Shown: positions 42,701-51,326, counted from the stretch's first letter. The stretch is DNA of 64,000 nt from Neptuniibacter pectenicola (GCF_001597735.1 NZ_LUTS01000008.1:1-64000); one strand, 5' to 3'. A program made the numbers and translations. The notes: generated by a model from the sequence alone, not told the origin.

Positions 42701-42820
42701 AATAAAAATAAACTGGTTGCAACGGGGTATTCCTGCCGCAGTCAGGTTAAGCGCATTGATGAGCAGGTTATTCCCCATCCTATTCAAATGCTGCTGGCGC
42801 AACTACATACCCATCATTGA
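39749..42820 (+). CDS. ydiJ: FAD- and Fe-S-containing D-2-hydroxyacid dehydrogenase (YdiJ, D-2-hydroxyglutarate dehydrogenase-like)
   Basis: A 1023-residue fused dehydrogenase. The FAD-binding PCMH domain (about residues 50-285) carries S-A-R-G-G-G-T-G-T-N-G-Q near 85-96, and the D-lactate-dehydrogenase-like cap follows to about 545. The ferredoxin region has C-L-A-C-K-S-C-V-G-Q-C-P near 671-682. The C-terminal CCG-type domain includes A-V-G-C-C-G-M-S-G-T. It aligns with E. coli YdiJ from the first residues (T-D-N-S-I-Y-Q and P-E-L-S-T-S-N-R-A-T-I-G-G-M). It oxidises D-2-hydroxyglutarate or a similar D-hydroxyacid and passes electrons to a membrane acceptor. AGAGGTCC precedes ATG 39749. Confidence 0.93.
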   Translation: MIPRLSQVETTDALYLDYIDALKQNGFSGDLNPDYANRIVLSTDNSIYQMLPQGVLYPRSTEDLVLIAKLADETRFAEVKLSARGGGTGTNGQSLTDGLIVDVSKHMNQVLEINAEERWVRVQGGVVKDQLNRALKPYGLFFAPELSTSNRATIGGMINTDASGQGSVMYGKTRDHVLELNSVFLGGEVWSSGPITDDELAEIKKRDDKVGEVHRQVDAIFTEKKDLIDAKFPKLNRCLTGYDLAHIRDEQGLFNLNSVLCGGEGSLAFIVEAKLNVLPIPKYAALVNIKYDSFETSLRDATDLMKFNPTSIETIDSKVLNLAMGDIIWDTVSAYFPTEAGEPDIKGINLVEYTSDDEAALKADVAKLEAHLKTVEGETGKSFGFSVVYGATEINKVWAMRKKSVGLLGNAKGQERPIPFVEDTAVPPENLADFIMEFRKVLDDRELAYGMFGHVDAGVLHVRPAIDMKDEHQESLIREVTDQVVALTVKYKGLLWGEHGKGVRSEYSPEFFGELYPELQKIKAAFDPRNQMNPGKIATPAIGGAELLKIDQVPTRGQFDRQISAAVREEYDSAMFCNGNGACFNYDPNDAMCPSWKGTRQRINSPKGRSSLIREWLRLIEKTGTNLQTESAKVKARSFFTSLPSRIKNTLSKQKGEEYDFSHEVHESMMACLACKSCVGQCPIKVNVPDFRARFLEVYYGRYLRPAKDYMVGSLEYMIPWLAKFPAPYNWAMKNRALKAVFRKHVGMVDSPAICTNSLISGMKARGVQFATPELIKGLSIEERDNAVIIVQDAFTSYFESQLVLDLIDLLTGLGFYVLMAPFKPNGKPLHVHGFMKAFEKAAESNGAMLKALDETGVPLIGVDPSMTLTYRQEYGYVIPEKELPNVQLIQEWLVTHTDRLKTYNSPHLPSAEFKLLAHCTEKTSVAPSIRLWQEIYEAMGQKLSIQAVGCCGMSGTYGHETQNADTSRAIYQLSWADVVNAPENKNKLVATGYSCRSQVKRIDEQVIPHPIQMLLAQLHTHH

Positions 42821-42842
42821 TGCAGCAGCATCGCTACCTCAT

Positions 42843-42868
42843 AAACGCAGCCATTCGGCTGCGTTTTT
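42843..42868 (+). terminator. intrinsic terminator of ydiJ
   Basis: AAACGCAGCC (42843-42852), loop ATTC, GGCTGCGTTT (42857-42866), then further T. A strong stem between convergent ydiJ and the SPOR gene. Confidence 0.85.
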
Positions 42869-42895
42869 GGTTCTCGGGTGGCTGTTCAGTCAGCC

Positions 42896-43501
42896 CTATA
42901 ACGCTTTTGCGTTTGCAGGAAGCTTGCGTATTAAAAAGTCATCGATCCCATGCTTGGTGAGCCAGGCCTGCTGCGCTTTGGCCTCATCTATTGTCTTAAA
43001 TTGACCATAAGCGATCCCCTGTAGGTTGGTTTTTATCGAATAAGTAAATAGATCGGCTTTATCATCAAGGCTATTGATTAGCCGATGAAGGTTGCTGCTT
43101 TTTTGATAGGCGCCCAGCTGTAAAGTGTAAAAGGGCGGTGAGGGGAGTGAGCCTTTTTCGCGCTCAGGTGAGCCTTGTGGTCGTGTATGTGGGTATGGTT
43201 TTCTGAGTGTTTCTATTATTACAACCTTAGATGGCTTGCTCGCCGGTACTGAGGTTGAGCGGTTCGCTGTGTTGTGATGTATGCGCGCTATCGCGCTTCT
43301 GCTTTGGGTGGTGATGGAATGTTCGGGCGAGTGAGCCCCTTGTAGAGTGGCCTTTGTGGGCGTTCGAGGGGGTGTGGGGGTGCATTGATCGTAAGGGTTA
43401 GTGCATGCTGACGGTGTTTTCTGCGCGCAGCCCGTTATGATAATACTGCTAGCCATTGTAAGGGTGATAACGGGGAGTAAGGGTGTTCTTTTAGTGCACA
43501 T
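42896..43501 (-). CDS. SPOR domain-containing lipoprotein
   Basis: A 201-residue protein with a lipoprotein signal (lipobox I-I-I-T-G-C-A, Cys near residue 25), a low-complexity Pro/Thr/Ser/Arg-rich linker (about 30-120) and a C-terminal SPOR domain (about 122-195: F-Y-T-L-Q-L-G-A-Y-Q-K, then A-Y-G-Q-F-K-T-I-D-E-A-K and a final I-R-K-L). SPOR domains bind denuded peptidoglycan glycans at division sites. The specific role is unknown; it stands alone between two convergent or divergent neighbours. Confidence 0.85.
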   Translation of the reverse strand: MCTKRTPLLPVITLTMASSIIITGCAQKTPSACTNPYDQCTPTPPRTPTKATLQGAHSPEHSITTQSRSAIARIHHNTANRSTSVPASKPSKVVIIETLRKPYPHTRPQGSPEREKGSLPSPPFYTLQLGAYQKSSNLHRLINSLDDKADLFTYSIKTNLQGIAYGQFKTIDEAKAQQAWLTKHGIDDFLIRKLPANAKAL

Positions 43502-43632
43502 GTGGACTAATGTTTCCTAAATTCCTGCCTAAGTTGTAGTGCATTTGCACAATGAATCGGCGAATATACATTTTTTATTTTACGGTATACAGCACCCAAC
43601 GTGTGCCATAAATCCCAATTAAGGAGTTAACA

Positions 43633-44124
43633 GTGGAAGATCTTTTACCCGAACTATGTGATCAATTCCCAGACCTTGTGCAGGTTGTAGAGCCAATGTT
43701 TGGCAACTTTGGTGGAAAAGAGCGCTTTGGTGGCGAGATTGTTACCTTGAAGGCGTTTGAAGATAACTCATTAGTTCGTGAGCAAGTTGCACTTCCTGGT
43801 CAAGGTAAGGTGTTGGTTGTTGACGGTGGCGGCTCTATGCGTAAAGCCATGCTGGGCGATATGCTGGCAGAGAAAGCGACGGTAAATGGCTGGGAAGGGA
43901 TTATTATCTATGGTTGCATCCGTGACGTGAATGCGATTGGTGACCTGAATATTGGTGTACAGGCGTTAGGTGCCCACCCCATGAAAACCGATAAAAAAGG
44001 ATTAGGTGAGCTTAACGTTGATCTCACTTTTGGTGGGGTTACGTTCCGCCCGGGTGAGTACGTTTACGCGGATAATAATGGCGTACTGGTCTCACCGTCT
44101 AAACTAGAGGTCGCTGAAGATTAG
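43633..44124 (+). CDS. rraA: ribonuclease E activity regulator RraA
   Basis: A 163-residue trimeric inhibitor that binds the C-terminal scaffold of RNase E and alters RNA decay. The marks are [18 protein letters not shown] near residues 18-28, [11 protein letters not shown] near 60-70, Y-G-C-I-R-D near 95-100 and the [11 protein letters not shown] end. GTG 43633 has a strong AAGGAG 7-9 bases upstream (43621-43626). RraA resembles aldolases and may have kept a metal site, but no enzymatic role is assumed. It ends at a clear terminator. Confidence 0.93.
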   Translation: MEDLLPELCDQFPDLVQVVEPMFGNFGGKERFGGEIVTLKAFEDNSLVREQVALPGQGKVLVVDGGGSMRKAMLGDMLAEKATVNGWEGIIIYGCIRDVNAIGDLNIGVQALGAHPMKTDKKGLGELNVDLTFGGVTFRPGEYVYADNNGVLVSPSKLEVAED

Positions 44125-44144
44125 TTCAGTCGCTATCCCTATTT

Positions 44145-44169
44145 AAAAAGCCCGTTTTCGGGCTTTTTT
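44145..44169 (+). terminator. intrinsic terminator of rraA
   Basis: AAAAAGCCCG (44145-44154), loop TTTT, CGGGCTTTTT (44159-44168), plus one more T. Classic rho-independent form. Confidence 0.92.
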
Positions 44170-44233
44170 GTTGTTAACGGGATAGCGATAAGTCGTGGTG
44201 GTGAGAAGGAGGGGCGTTTGAGCGAGGCCCCTC

Positions 44234-44665
44234 TTAGGTAACACTTCGGCTGATCAGTACTGTGCGCATTTTGGGGTTAATCAGTAGGTCCTCAAGCGTA
44301 TATTTCTCTAATACGTGGATAAAGGCTTGTTGGGCTTCAACTAATACGTCTTGCAGGGAGCACTGATTGGTTAAGCAGCACCGTTGTTGGGCGCAATTAA
44401 TTAAGGGTTGCTCGCCTTCTGATTGATTAACAATATCTGCCAAATTTATCTGTGCTGAAGGTTGGGCTAATTTGATGCCGCCATTTTTGCCTCGAAAGGT
44501 GGCGAGGTAACCTGATTTTGCTAAGGCGTGGACCACTTTTCTAAGGTGCTCAATGGAGATGTCATAGTAGGTTGCTATCTCTGCTAATGTGACTAAGCGG
44601 TCATCATGAATCGCAGCATAGAAAAGTACACGAAGAGTATAATCGGTGAATCGACTTAATTGCAT
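44234..44665 (-). CDS. nsrR: Rrf2-family regulator, NsrR-like
   Basis: A 143-residue winged-helix repressor that probably binds an Fe-S cluster. M-Q-L-S-R-F-T-D-Y-T-L-R-V-L opens it as in NsrR, and the recognition part is I-S-I-E-H-L-R-K-V-V-H-A-L-A. The three cluster Cys are spaced C-x4-C-x5-C (residues 92, 97 and 103) exactly as in NsrR; IscR has a different spacing. E. coli NsrR senses nitric oxide. No nitric-oxide detoxifying gene is adjacent, so the target set lies elsewhere. Assigning NsrR rather than a general Rrf2 protein is fairly likely but not certain. Confidence 0.8.
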   Translation of the reverse strand: MQLSRFTDYTLRVLFYAAIHDDRLVTLAEIATYYDISIEHLRKVVHALAKSGYLATFRGKNGGIKLAQPSAQINLADIVNQSEGEQPLINCAQQRCCLTNQCSLQDVLVEAQQAFIHVLEKYTLEDLLINPKMRTVLISRSVT

Positions 44666-44828
44666 GCTGAACTTTTTTTGGGAGAAGTTCCTGAAATATA
44701 CGTTACGACAGTGAAAAAAAGCAAGATATAGGTCAAGAATTAATAAGTTTGCTTCGTTTGCTTGAAGTTTCCGCTCAGTCCTATATATAGATGTATTCGT
44801 ACTAACTAAGAGTGCTCAAGGGAGTTTC

Positions 44829-45488
44829 GTGTATAAGTTATTGATTTTTGATTGGGATGGTACGGTTATCGATTCAACGGCGCGCATTATTTCTAGTATG
44901 CAGGCGGCAGCCGACGATTGTGGCTTCTCCGTTCCTGCCAGTAGTGCCGTAATGAATATTATTGGTCTTGGCCTACCTGAAGCGATTAGGCTTCTGATCC
45001 CTGCTGTCGATGATGCGGGTATTGATCAGATGCGTACCCAGTATGGTCATCACTTTTTAGGCGTGAATGAGACACCTACGCCGTTATTTCCGGGCGTACA
45101 AAAAACACTAGAAAGTATGCATGCTAAAGGTATGCGCATGGCTGTTGCTACAGGTAAAAGTCGTCGTGGTCTGGATCGGGCTTTTGTTCAAACTGGTCTG
45201 GCTTGGCTTTTTGAGTCGTCCCGTTGTGCTGATGAAACGGTCTCTAAGCCTAACCCTCTCATGCTGGAAGAGATCTTGGCTGAAACGGGCGTACCAGCCA
45301 GTGAAGCTTTAATGATAGGGGACACTGAGTACGATCTCGATATGGGTAGGCGAGCGGGTATGGATGTGATTGCTGTAAGTTATGGCGCGCATCATATTGA
45401 TCGCTTAAAAGGTTTTAATCCAGTATTGGAAGTTGATAACTTTCCCGAGCTGGAGCAGTGGTTAGATAGTAAAGGCGTGTTTGCCTAA
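44829..45488 (+). CDS. HAD-IA family hydrolase (phosphoglycolate phosphatase-like)
   Basis: A 219-residue haloacid-dehalogenase-like phosphatase. Motif I is F-D-W-D-G-T near residues 7-12, with the Asp nucleophile. Motif II is in A-V-A-T-G-K near 107-112, the Lys is in S-K-P-N-P near 138-142, and motif IV is M-I-G-D-T-E-Y-D near 161-168. Motif I has W where most have L. The substrate is unknown. GTG 44829 has AAGGGAG about 6 bases ahead. It opens the conserved cluster; in Pseudomonas the gene before it is rluC, which is not present here. Confidence 0.88.
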   Translation: MYKLLIFDWDGTVIDSTARIISSMQAAADDCGFSVPASSAVMNIIGLGLPEAIRLLIPAVDDAGIDQMRTQYGHHFLGVNETPTPLFPGVQKTLESMHAKGMRMAVATGKSRRGLDRAFVQTGLAWLFESSRCADETVSKPNPLMLEEILAETGVPASEALMIGDTEYDLDMGRRAGMDVIAVSYGAHHIDRLKGFNPVLEVDNFPELEQWLDSKGVFA

Positions 45489-45501
45489 ACAGGAGTGATG
45501 T

Positions 45502-46563
45502 GTGTCTGATAATCCATCAAATGAAACACCAGGTGAAACGCCTGAGGGTGTTAAACAATCCGCTAGCGATATAAAAGCGGATAGTGCGTTAGGTCAAGCG
45601 GTTGAACATGCGAAGCAAGATGCTTCAAGCAAAAAAGAGTGGAAACTGATTGAAAAGCTGCTTAATGGCATGTTCGTTGAGCAGCGTCGTGCGCGGCGCT
45701 GGGGAATCTTTTTTAAGCTGCTGACCTTTGGATACCTCTTTGCCTTGATGGGCATTTTGCTCATTAATAGTGATTTGGAGAAAGATACTGGGCTTGATGC
45801 GCATACGGCAGTCATCGAAGTAAAAGGCCCAATCAGTGCCGATGATGATGCCAGCGCCGATTCGATTATTTGGTCGCTTAGGGAGGCGTTTGAAGAGGAA
45901 AATGCTAAAGCGGTTATTCTACGCATTAATAGCCCTGGTGGTAGCCCAGTTCAGGCAGGGTATATCTATGATGAGATCAAGCGACTTAGGGCGCTTCATC
46001 CAGAGAAGCCTCTCTATTCCGTTATTGCCGATATCGGTGCGTCAGGCGCTTACTATATAGCGGCTGCGTCAGATAAAATCTATGCAGATAAAGCGAGCTT
46101 AGTTGGTTCTATTGGTGTTGTGGCGGGTGGCTTTGGCTTTGTCGACCTGATGGATAAAGTTGGGGTTGAACGACGTCTTTATACTGCGGGTGAACATAAG
46201 GCATTCTTAGACCCTTACTCACCGAGTAATGAGGATGAGAAAGTGTTTTGGCAGAGTGTGCTTAACACAACCCATAAACAGTTTATCGATCAAGTTAAAC
46301 AGGGGCGCGGTGATCGTCTGAAAGATGATCCTCGTTTGTTTAGCGGGTTAGTCTGGACAGGGGAGCAAGCAGTAGAACTGGGGCTTATTGATGGCCTAGG
46401 GAGTACCAGTTATGTGGCGCGAGAGGTTGTCAAAGTTGATAAATTAGTTGATTACACACCTAAACAGCAGCCATGGAAGCAGATCGTGGATGAGTTGGGC
46501 GTTAGTTTTACTAAGGCGATCAGCACCCAGTTAGGGTTAAGTCAGGGCGTGCAACTGCGTTAA
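45502..46563 (+). CDS. S49 family signal peptide peptidase (SppA-like)
   Basis: A 353-residue membrane-bound serine protease. One N-terminal transmembrane segment lies near residues 72-92 and the catalytic domain faces the periplasm. N-S-P-G-G-S near 150-155 forms the oxyanion area, the nucleophile is in D-I-G-A-S-G-A-Y near 177-184, and the catalytic Lys is in K-A-S-L-V-G-S-I-G-V near 197-206. Single-domain length, as in Pseudomonas and Bacillus SppA. It degrades cleaved signal peptides or membrane proteins. GTG 45502 is preceded by AGGAGTG and lies 13 bases after the HAD gene. Confidence 0.92.
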   Translation: MSDNPSNETPGETPEGVKQSASDIKADSALGQAVEHAKQDASSKKEWKLIEKLLNGMFVEQRRARRWGIFFKLLTFGYLFALMGILLINSDLEKDTGLDAHTAVIEVKGPISADDDASADSIIWSLREAFEEENAKAVILRINSPGGSPVQAGYIYDEIKRLRALHPEKPLYSVIADIGASGAYYIAAASDKIYADKASLVGSIGVVAGGFGFVDLMDKVGVERRLYTAGEHKAFLDPYSPSNEDEKVFWQSVLNTTHKQFIDQVKQGRGDRLKDDPRLFSGLVWTGEQAVELGLIDGLGSTSYVAREVVKVDKLVDYTPKQQPWKQIVDELGVSFTKAISTQLGLSQGVQLR

Positions 46564-46585
46564 CGGCGATATCTTCTACCGGTTT

Positions 46586-46611
46586 AAATGGAGGGCTAAG
46601 CCCTCCATTTT
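46586..46611. terminator. bidirectional terminator between the S49 peptidase and maf
   Basis: AAATGGAGGGC (46586-46596), loop TAA, GCCCTCCATTT (46600-46610). A perfect 11-bp stem, with T or A runs on both sides, between convergent genes. Confidence 0.88.
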
Positions 46612-46636
46612 GTTATAACTCAGCTTAAACGGGGCT

Positions 46637-47215
46637 TTAAAGTACATTAACCCCTTCGTTTTCCAGCATGCGTACAAGACGGATAAGGGGGAGGCCTATC
46701 AGTGTGTTAGGGTCGTCGCCCTCTAGTTTGTCAAACAGTACAATTCCAAGCGCTTCTGATTTAAAGCTGCCTGCACAGTTATAAGGCTCTTCAGCGCGCA
46801 GATAATTTTCAATCATCTCATCCGTCAAGGTTCGGAACACAACATCAAACGGCACGGCTTCGCGTTGAATATTGCCGCTTTTTGAGTTGATGAGGGCGAG
46901 CCCTGTTAAAAACGTGACGCGGTGGCCAGATAATCTCTGTAACTGTTTAACTGCGTTTTCGTGGGTGTGGGGTTTGCCTAAGATCTCATCACCTAAAACC
47001 GCGACTTGGTCTGAACCGATAATTAAACTATCGGACTCGGTTTCGGCAATCTTTTCAGCTTTGGCGACGGCAAGTCTAGTCACCAATTGCACCGGCGTCT
47101 CATTCCCGTTGGGTGATTCATCAATATCAGGCGAGAGGCATGAATACTCAAGTTGAAGTTTATCTAAAATTTGACGACGAAACGGTGAGCTAGATGCTAA
47201 AATCAGGTTTCTCAT
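46637..47215 (-). CDS. maf: Maf-family nucleoside triphosphate pyrophosphatase (YceF type)
   Basis: A 192-residue house-cleaning enzyme that hydrolyses non-canonical nucleotides; the YceF subgroup prefers 7-methyl-GTP. The S-S-S-P-F-R-R near residues 8-14, G-S-D-Q-V near 67-71 and G-K-P near 80-82 motifs are intact. Maf genes near yceD-rpmF are usually co-oriented or just upstream of them; here it runs against its neighbours, ending at the shared terminator with the S49 gene and diverging from yceD by 111 bases. Confidence 0.92.
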   Translation of the reverse strand: MRNLILASSSPFRRQILDKLQLEYSCLSPDIDESPNGNETPVQLVTRLAVAKAEKIAETESDSLIIGSDQVAVLGDEILGKPHTHENAVKQLQRLSGHRVTFLTGLALINSKSGNIQREAVPFDVVFRTLTDEMIENYLRAEEPYNCAGSFKSEALGIVLFDKLEGDDPNTLIGLPLIRLVRMLENEGVNVL

Positions 47216-47326
47216 GTCTTTTTTTAACCGTTAATGTATGAAGGCTCGAATATTAGCGGTTTTATTACATAATTAAACCCCAAAGTCTTTGACAGATGGG
47301 TTTTCGAGCCCTAGAATTGCGCGCTT

Positions 47327-47845
47327 ATGTCAAACGGTCCATTACCTAACAAAGTAGATCCGCGAAAACTTGCTGAGCGGGAAGTGCGAATAACGGGTGT
47401 AGCCGATTTAAATAGGATGCCTATTCTTTGCCAATCATTGATTGGTACTGATGGCTCTATTAAAGTCGATCTCCAGTTTGCTGTCGATGAACAGCGTATT
47501 CGTACCATTACTGGCAATGCTGAAGGTCATGTTTTCATGACGTGTCAACGTTGCTTAGATCCAGTAGAGGTTGCCGTAGAGGTTGATTTTAATCTTGCCC
47601 TTGCGGTCAGTGAGGATGCTGCAAAACAGCTTCCTCGCGTTTATGATCCCTTAATTATAGGGGATGAAGAGATTGAGTTGCTTTCTGTGGTTGAAGAAGA
47701 GTTGATTTTGAGCCTTCCTCATGATGCTTATCATGATGATTGTTCTATCAAAACTTCATACGGCGATGCCGGGGCAGTGACAGAAACTAACGATAAACCG
47801 AATCCATTTAGTGTGTTGGCGCAATTAAAAGCCAATAACAAATAG
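47327..47845 (+). CDS. yceD: YceD family protein (DUF177, 23S rRNA accumulation)
   Basis: A 172-residue protein. A Cys pair, C-Q-R-C-L-D-P-V near residues 75-82, is the DUF177 mark, with an E-E-L-I-L-S-L-P block near 125-132. YceD influences 23S rRNA levels in E. coli and is almost always just upstream of rpmF, as here (23 bases). It probably shares the rpmF transcript. The ATG lies after a very AT-rich promoter-like stretch. Confidence 0.92.
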   Translation: MSNGPLPNKVDPRKLAEREVRITGVADLNRMPILCQSLIGTDGSIKVDLQFAVDEQRIRTITGNAEGHVFMTCQRCLDPVEVAVEVDFNLALAVSEDAAKQLPRVYDPLIIGDEEIELLSVVEEELILSLPHDAYHDDCSIKTSYGDAGAVTETNDKPNPFSVLAQLKANNK

Positions 47846-47868
47846 AAAGAACCAGGAGCTATTTAGTC

Positions 47869-48048
47869 ATGGCAGTTCAGAAAAGTAAGAAGTCTCGTTC
47901 CCGTCGCGATATGCGTCGTTCACACGATGCGCTAGGTAACCCGACTCTATCTGTAGAAGCAACTACAGGTGAAACGCACCTTCGTCACCATGTATCTGCT
48001 GACGGTTTCTACCGTGGCAAACAAGTAATTAAGCAGGATGACGAGTAA
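47869..48048 (+). CDS. rpmF: 50S ribosomal protein L32
   Basis: A 59-residue basic protein, starting [20 protein letters not shown] and containing L-R-H-H-V and the Y-R-G-K-Q-V-I end. These match bacterial L32. This copy lacks the zinc-binding Cys found in some lineages. AGGAG (47854-47858) precedes the start. It is directly followed, after 2 bases, by plsX. Confidence 0.97.
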   Translation: MAVQKSKKSRSRRDMRRSHDALGNPTLSVEATTGETHLRHHVSADGFYRGKQVIKQDDE

Positions 48049-48050
48049 TA

Positions 48051-49067
48051 TTGTCAGCCTACTACACCATTGCAGTTGATGTGATGGGCGGGGACTTCGG
48101 TCCCCGCATTACGATCCCCGCTACAATCGACGCACTAAAACGTTACCCGCATCTTTCGGTCAAACTTGTTGGCCATCAAGAAGCTATTACCCCCTTATTG
48201 ACCCAGTTAAGCTCTGAAGTCGCTTGTCGTCTTGATGTTGTTCATGCCGCTGAGACTATCTCAATGTGCGCGAAACCCTCACTCACGATTCGTAATGGTC
48301 AAGAGTCCTCAATGTTTAAATCCCTCCAATTGGTTGCTGATAAGCAAGCTCAGGCGTGCGTAAGTGCGGGCAATACAGGGGCTTTAATGGTGTTGGGGCG
48401 TTATATTTTACGCACACTTCCTAATGTTGATCGACCGGCGATTACCTCGACCGTTCCAACAACTGACGGGCATTGTCATATGCTAGATCTCGGCGCGAAT
48501 GTTGATTGCAGCGCAGAACACCTTCTACAGTTTGCCATTATGGGATCTGTGATGGTTCAGGCTGTCGATGGCATTGCAGAGCCGCGTGTTGGTTTGCTGA
48601 ATATCGGTGAGGAAGAAGTTAAGGGTAATGAGCAAGTTAAGTTGGCCTCTCGTCTTATTGAAGAGAAGGGCGGGCTTAATTATATCGGCTATATTGAAGG
48701 GGATGACCTTTATAAAGGTAAAGCGGATGTGGTTGTTTGTGATGGCTTTGTCGGTAATATTGCGCTAAAAAGCAGTGAAGGCTTAGCGCGACTAATTAGT
48801 CATAAGTTTCAGTCCAGCTTTAAAAAAGGTCTATATCGTCGAGTGCTTGCACTACTGGCCAGCCCTATTTTAAGTGAGATCAAGCAACAGCTTGACCCTT
48901 CGCGTCGTAATGGTGCGAGTTTGTTAGGGCTTCAAGGGATTGTGATAAAAAGTCATGGCGCAGCCAATGAACAGTGCTTTGGTTATGCACTTGATCAGGC
49001 TGTAGCCGAAGTAGAGCAAAACCTCCCCAGTAAGATATGCGATGAAATAGAGCATAAGCTCGCCTGA
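48051..49067 (+). CDS. plsX: phosphate acyltransferase PlsX
   Basis: Converts acyl-ACP and phosphate to acyl-phosphate for membrane phospholipid synthesis, as a peripheral membrane enzyme. V-D-V-M-G-G-D-F-G-P-R near residues 9-19 is the classic opening. S-A-G-N-T-G-A near 105-111 and the V-V-C-D-G-F-V-G-N near 228-236 also match. Length (338) is normal. Translation begins at TTG 48051, two bases after the rpmF stop and with little ribosome binding site, so it is probably coupled. The next gene is fabD, with no fabH between. Confidence 0.93.
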   Translation: MSAYYTIAVDVMGGDFGPRITIPATIDALKRYPHLSVKLVGHQEAITPLLTQLSSEVACRLDVVHAAETISMCAKPSLTIRNGQESSMFKSLQLVADKQAQACVSAGNTGALMVLGRYILRTLPNVDRPAITSTVPTTDGHCHMLDLGANVDCSAEHLLQFAIMGSVMVQAVDGIAEPRVGLLNIGEEEVKGNEQVKLASRLIEEKGGLNYIGYIEGDDLYKGKADVVVCDGFVGNIALKSSEGLARLISHKFQSSFKKGLYRRVLALLASPILSEIKQQLDPSRRNGASLLGLQGIVIKSHGAANEQCFGYALDQAVAEVEQNLPSKICDEIEHKLA

Positions 49068-49185
49068 TTCATCCGCTAGCGGTTTTAATTACTTTGTAAT
49101 GTTGTAAACTACGCCGACATTAGCCTGTGCTATTACATCAATCTGCAGGCGTGTTACTAAATTAGATTGACGATTTGAGGAAATC

Positions 49186-50118
49186 ATGTCGCAAAAACTT
49201 GCTTTCGTTTTTCCGGGACAAGGCTCCCAACAGCAGGGGATGCTCGCTGAATTAGCAGAATCTCACCCTGTGATCACTGACACTTTTGCCGAAGCGTCTG
49301 CTGTTCTTGGTTATGACCTATGGGCGCTTGTTCAAAGCGGTCCATCAGAAGAGCTTGATCGAACTGATAAAACTCAGCCCGCATTGTTAACGGCGGGTGT
49401 TGCTTTATGGCGTCTTTGGCAAGAACAGGGTGGCGAGATGCCTTCCGTTTTAGCCGGTCATAGTTTAGGTGAATATACGGCTCTTGTGTGCGGTGGTGCT
49501 ATCAGTTTTGCGGATGGTGTTAAACTGGTGAAATTGCGTGGTGAGTTTATGCAAACCGCGGTGCCAGCGGGTGCTGGCGCTATGGCAGCTATTCTAGGTC
49601 TTGATGACGCAGCGATAGCGCAGGCGTGTATAGACGCAGAGCAAGGTGACGTTGTTTCGCCGGTTAATTACAACTGCCCAGGGCAAGTTGTAATTGCAGG
49701 CCATAAAGAAGCAGTTGCACGCGCTATTGAAAACTGCAAAGCTGCAGGTGCTAAAAGAGCGATACCTTTACCTGTAAGTGTGCCTTCGCATTGTGACTTG
49801 ATGCGTCCCGCTGCTGAAAAAATGGCGCTGGAGCTATCAAATATTGATGTTCGGATGCCTGATATTCAAGTGGTACAAAACACAACAGCACAAGCACCTG
49901 CATCGGTTGATGAGTTGAAAAACAATCTTCTAACTCAACTATACAGTCCTGTGCTTTGGACAAAAAGTGTTCAAAATATGGTCGCACAAGGTATTGAAAA
50001 CGCATTAGAATGTGGGCCAGGTAAAGTATTATCGGGCTTAAATAAAAAAATTCACAGACCTCTGATCGTAGCGGCGATTAATGATGCAGCGGGCCTTGAA
50101 AAAGCGCTTAATGCCTAA
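49186..50118 (+). CDS. fabD: malonyl-CoA-ACP transacylase
   Basis: Loads malonyl groups on acyl carrier protein for fatty acid synthesis. F-P-G-Q-G-S-Q near residues 9-15, the active-site Ser in G-H-S-L-G-E-Y near 91-97, and the His in S-V-P-S-H-C near 197-202 are present. Length 310. CCGCTAGCGG plus TTTT (49073-49086) upstream may be a weak terminator of plsX, so fabD may have its own promoter in the 118-base gap. TGAGGAAATC precedes the ATG. Confidence 0.95.
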   Translation: MSQKLAFVFPGQGSQQQGMLAELAESHPVITDTFAEASAVLGYDLWALVQSGPSEELDRTDKTQPALLTAGVALWRLWQEQGGEMPSVLAGHSLGEYTALVCGGAISFADGVKLVKLRGEFMQTAVPAGAGAMAAILGLDDAAIAQACIDAEQGDVVSPVNYNCPGQVVIAGHKEAVARAIENCKAAGAKRAIPLPVSVPSHCDLMRPAAEKMALELSNIDVRMPDIQVVQNTTAQAPASVDELKNNLLTQLYSPVLWTKSVQNMVAQGIENALECGPGKVLSGLNKKIHRPLIVAAINDAAGLEKALNA

Positions 50119-50142
50119 TCGGACGAGCAAGGAATAATAAGA

Positions 50143-50886
50143 ATGAGTATTGAAGGTAAGGTAGCGCTAGTAAGCGGCGCAACACGGGGTATCGGTAAAG
50201 CAATCGCGTTAGAGCTGGGTAAGCAAGGCGCGGTGGTTATTGGTACAGCAACCAGTGAAAATGGCGCTACAGCTATCAGCGCTTATCTTTCTGAGTCTAA
50301 TATCAAAGGCGCGGGCCTTGTTTTAGATGTGGCGGATAGCGATTCCGTTACGGCTGTACTTAAAACCGTTCAAGCGGACTACGGTACGATCGAAATACTT
50401 GTAAATAATGCAGGTATTACCCGTGATAATATTTTAATGCGAATGAAAGATGACGAATGGGATTCTGTTTTGAATACCAATCTAAACTCTGTTTTTCGTT
50501 TGGTTAAAGGTTGCCTAAGAGGCATGACCAAAGCGCGCTGGGGACGTATCATTAGCGTTAGCTCGGTGGTTGCCTCAATGGGCAATGCTGGTCAGGCTAA
50601 CTATGCAGCAGCTAAATCCGGCATGGAAGGCTTTACCCGTGCTTTGGCTCGTGAAGTGGGTTCACGCAACATTACCGTTAACTGTGTTGCACCGGGTTTT
50701 ATCGATACCGATATGACGAGTGGACTGGCCGATGAGCATAAAGAAGCGCTTAAAGCACAGATCCCACTGAACCGTCTTGGTCGACCAGAAGAAATTGCAG
50801 CTGTTGTTGGTTTTTTAGCCAGCGAGAGCGGTGGATACGTGACGGGAGAATCGATTCAGGTCAATGGTGGCATGTATATGGGCTAA
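50143..50886 (+). CDS. fabG: 3-oxoacyl-ACP reductase
   Basis: NADPH-dependent reduction of 3-ketoacyl-ACP. The cofactor site is S-G-A-T-R-G-I-G near residues 10-17, the N-N-A-G near 87-90, and the catalytic Ser and Y-A-A-A-K near 139 and 152-156. The ending G-G-x-Y-M-G fits. Length 247. It follows fabD by 24 bases with AGCAAGGA upstream. Confidence 0.96.
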   Translation: MSIEGKVALVSGATRGIGKAIALELGKQGAVVIGTATSENGATAISAYLSESNIKGAGLVLDVADSDSVTAVLKTVQADYGTIEILVNNAGITRDNILMRMKDDEWDSVLNTNLNSVFRLVKGCLRGMTKARWGRIISVSSVVASMGNAGQANYAAAKSGMEGFTRALAREVGSRNITVNCVAPGFIDTDMTSGLADEHKEALKAQIPLNRLGRPEEIAAVVGFLASESGGYVTGESIQVNGGMYMG

Positions 50887-51068
50887 AAGAGGCCTAGGGG
50901 AATTGTTTTTTTCCTCGAAATGTTGATAATGTGCCGTCAGGTAGAGAATATTTATCATTTTAGCTGAGTTTAGTTTGAATTAACTTGTTTAGCTAAAGTG
51001 CTTTTAATAAAATTTCTTTCCGCATACCAAACCAGGTGTGTGGTGTTAATAAGAAGATAGGAAGAGAT

Positions 51069-51302
51069 ATGAGCAGCATTGAAGAGCGCGTAAAAAAGAT
51101 CATCGCAGAGCAGTTGGGTGTTAAAGAAGAAGAAGTTACTCAAGAAGCTTCTTTTGTTGAAGATCTAGGCGCTGACTCCCTAGACACTGTAGAGCTAGTA
51201 ATGGCTCTAGAAGAAGAATTTGAAACAGAGATTCCAGACGAAGAAGCTGAGAAGATCACTACAGTTCAGCTAGCTATCGATTACATCAACGCACACCAGT
51301 AA
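51069..51302 (+). CDS. acpP: acyl carrier protein
   Basis: A 77-residue acidic four-helix protein. Phosphopantetheine is attached to Ser in G-A-D-S-L-D near residues 34-39. It begins M-S-S-I-E-E-R-V as in other gammaproteobacteria. ATG 51069 has GGAAGAG upstream; the frame's earlier start at 51036 adds unrelated residues. The 182-base gap before it probably holds a separate strong promoter, as AcpP is made in excess over its neighbours. Confidence 0.97.
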   Translation: MSSIEERVKKIIAEQLGVKEEEVTQEASFVEDLGADSLDTVELVMALEEEFETEIPDEEAEKITTVQLAIDYINAHQ

Positions 51303-51326
51303 TCGTATACAGCAAGAATCTATGGC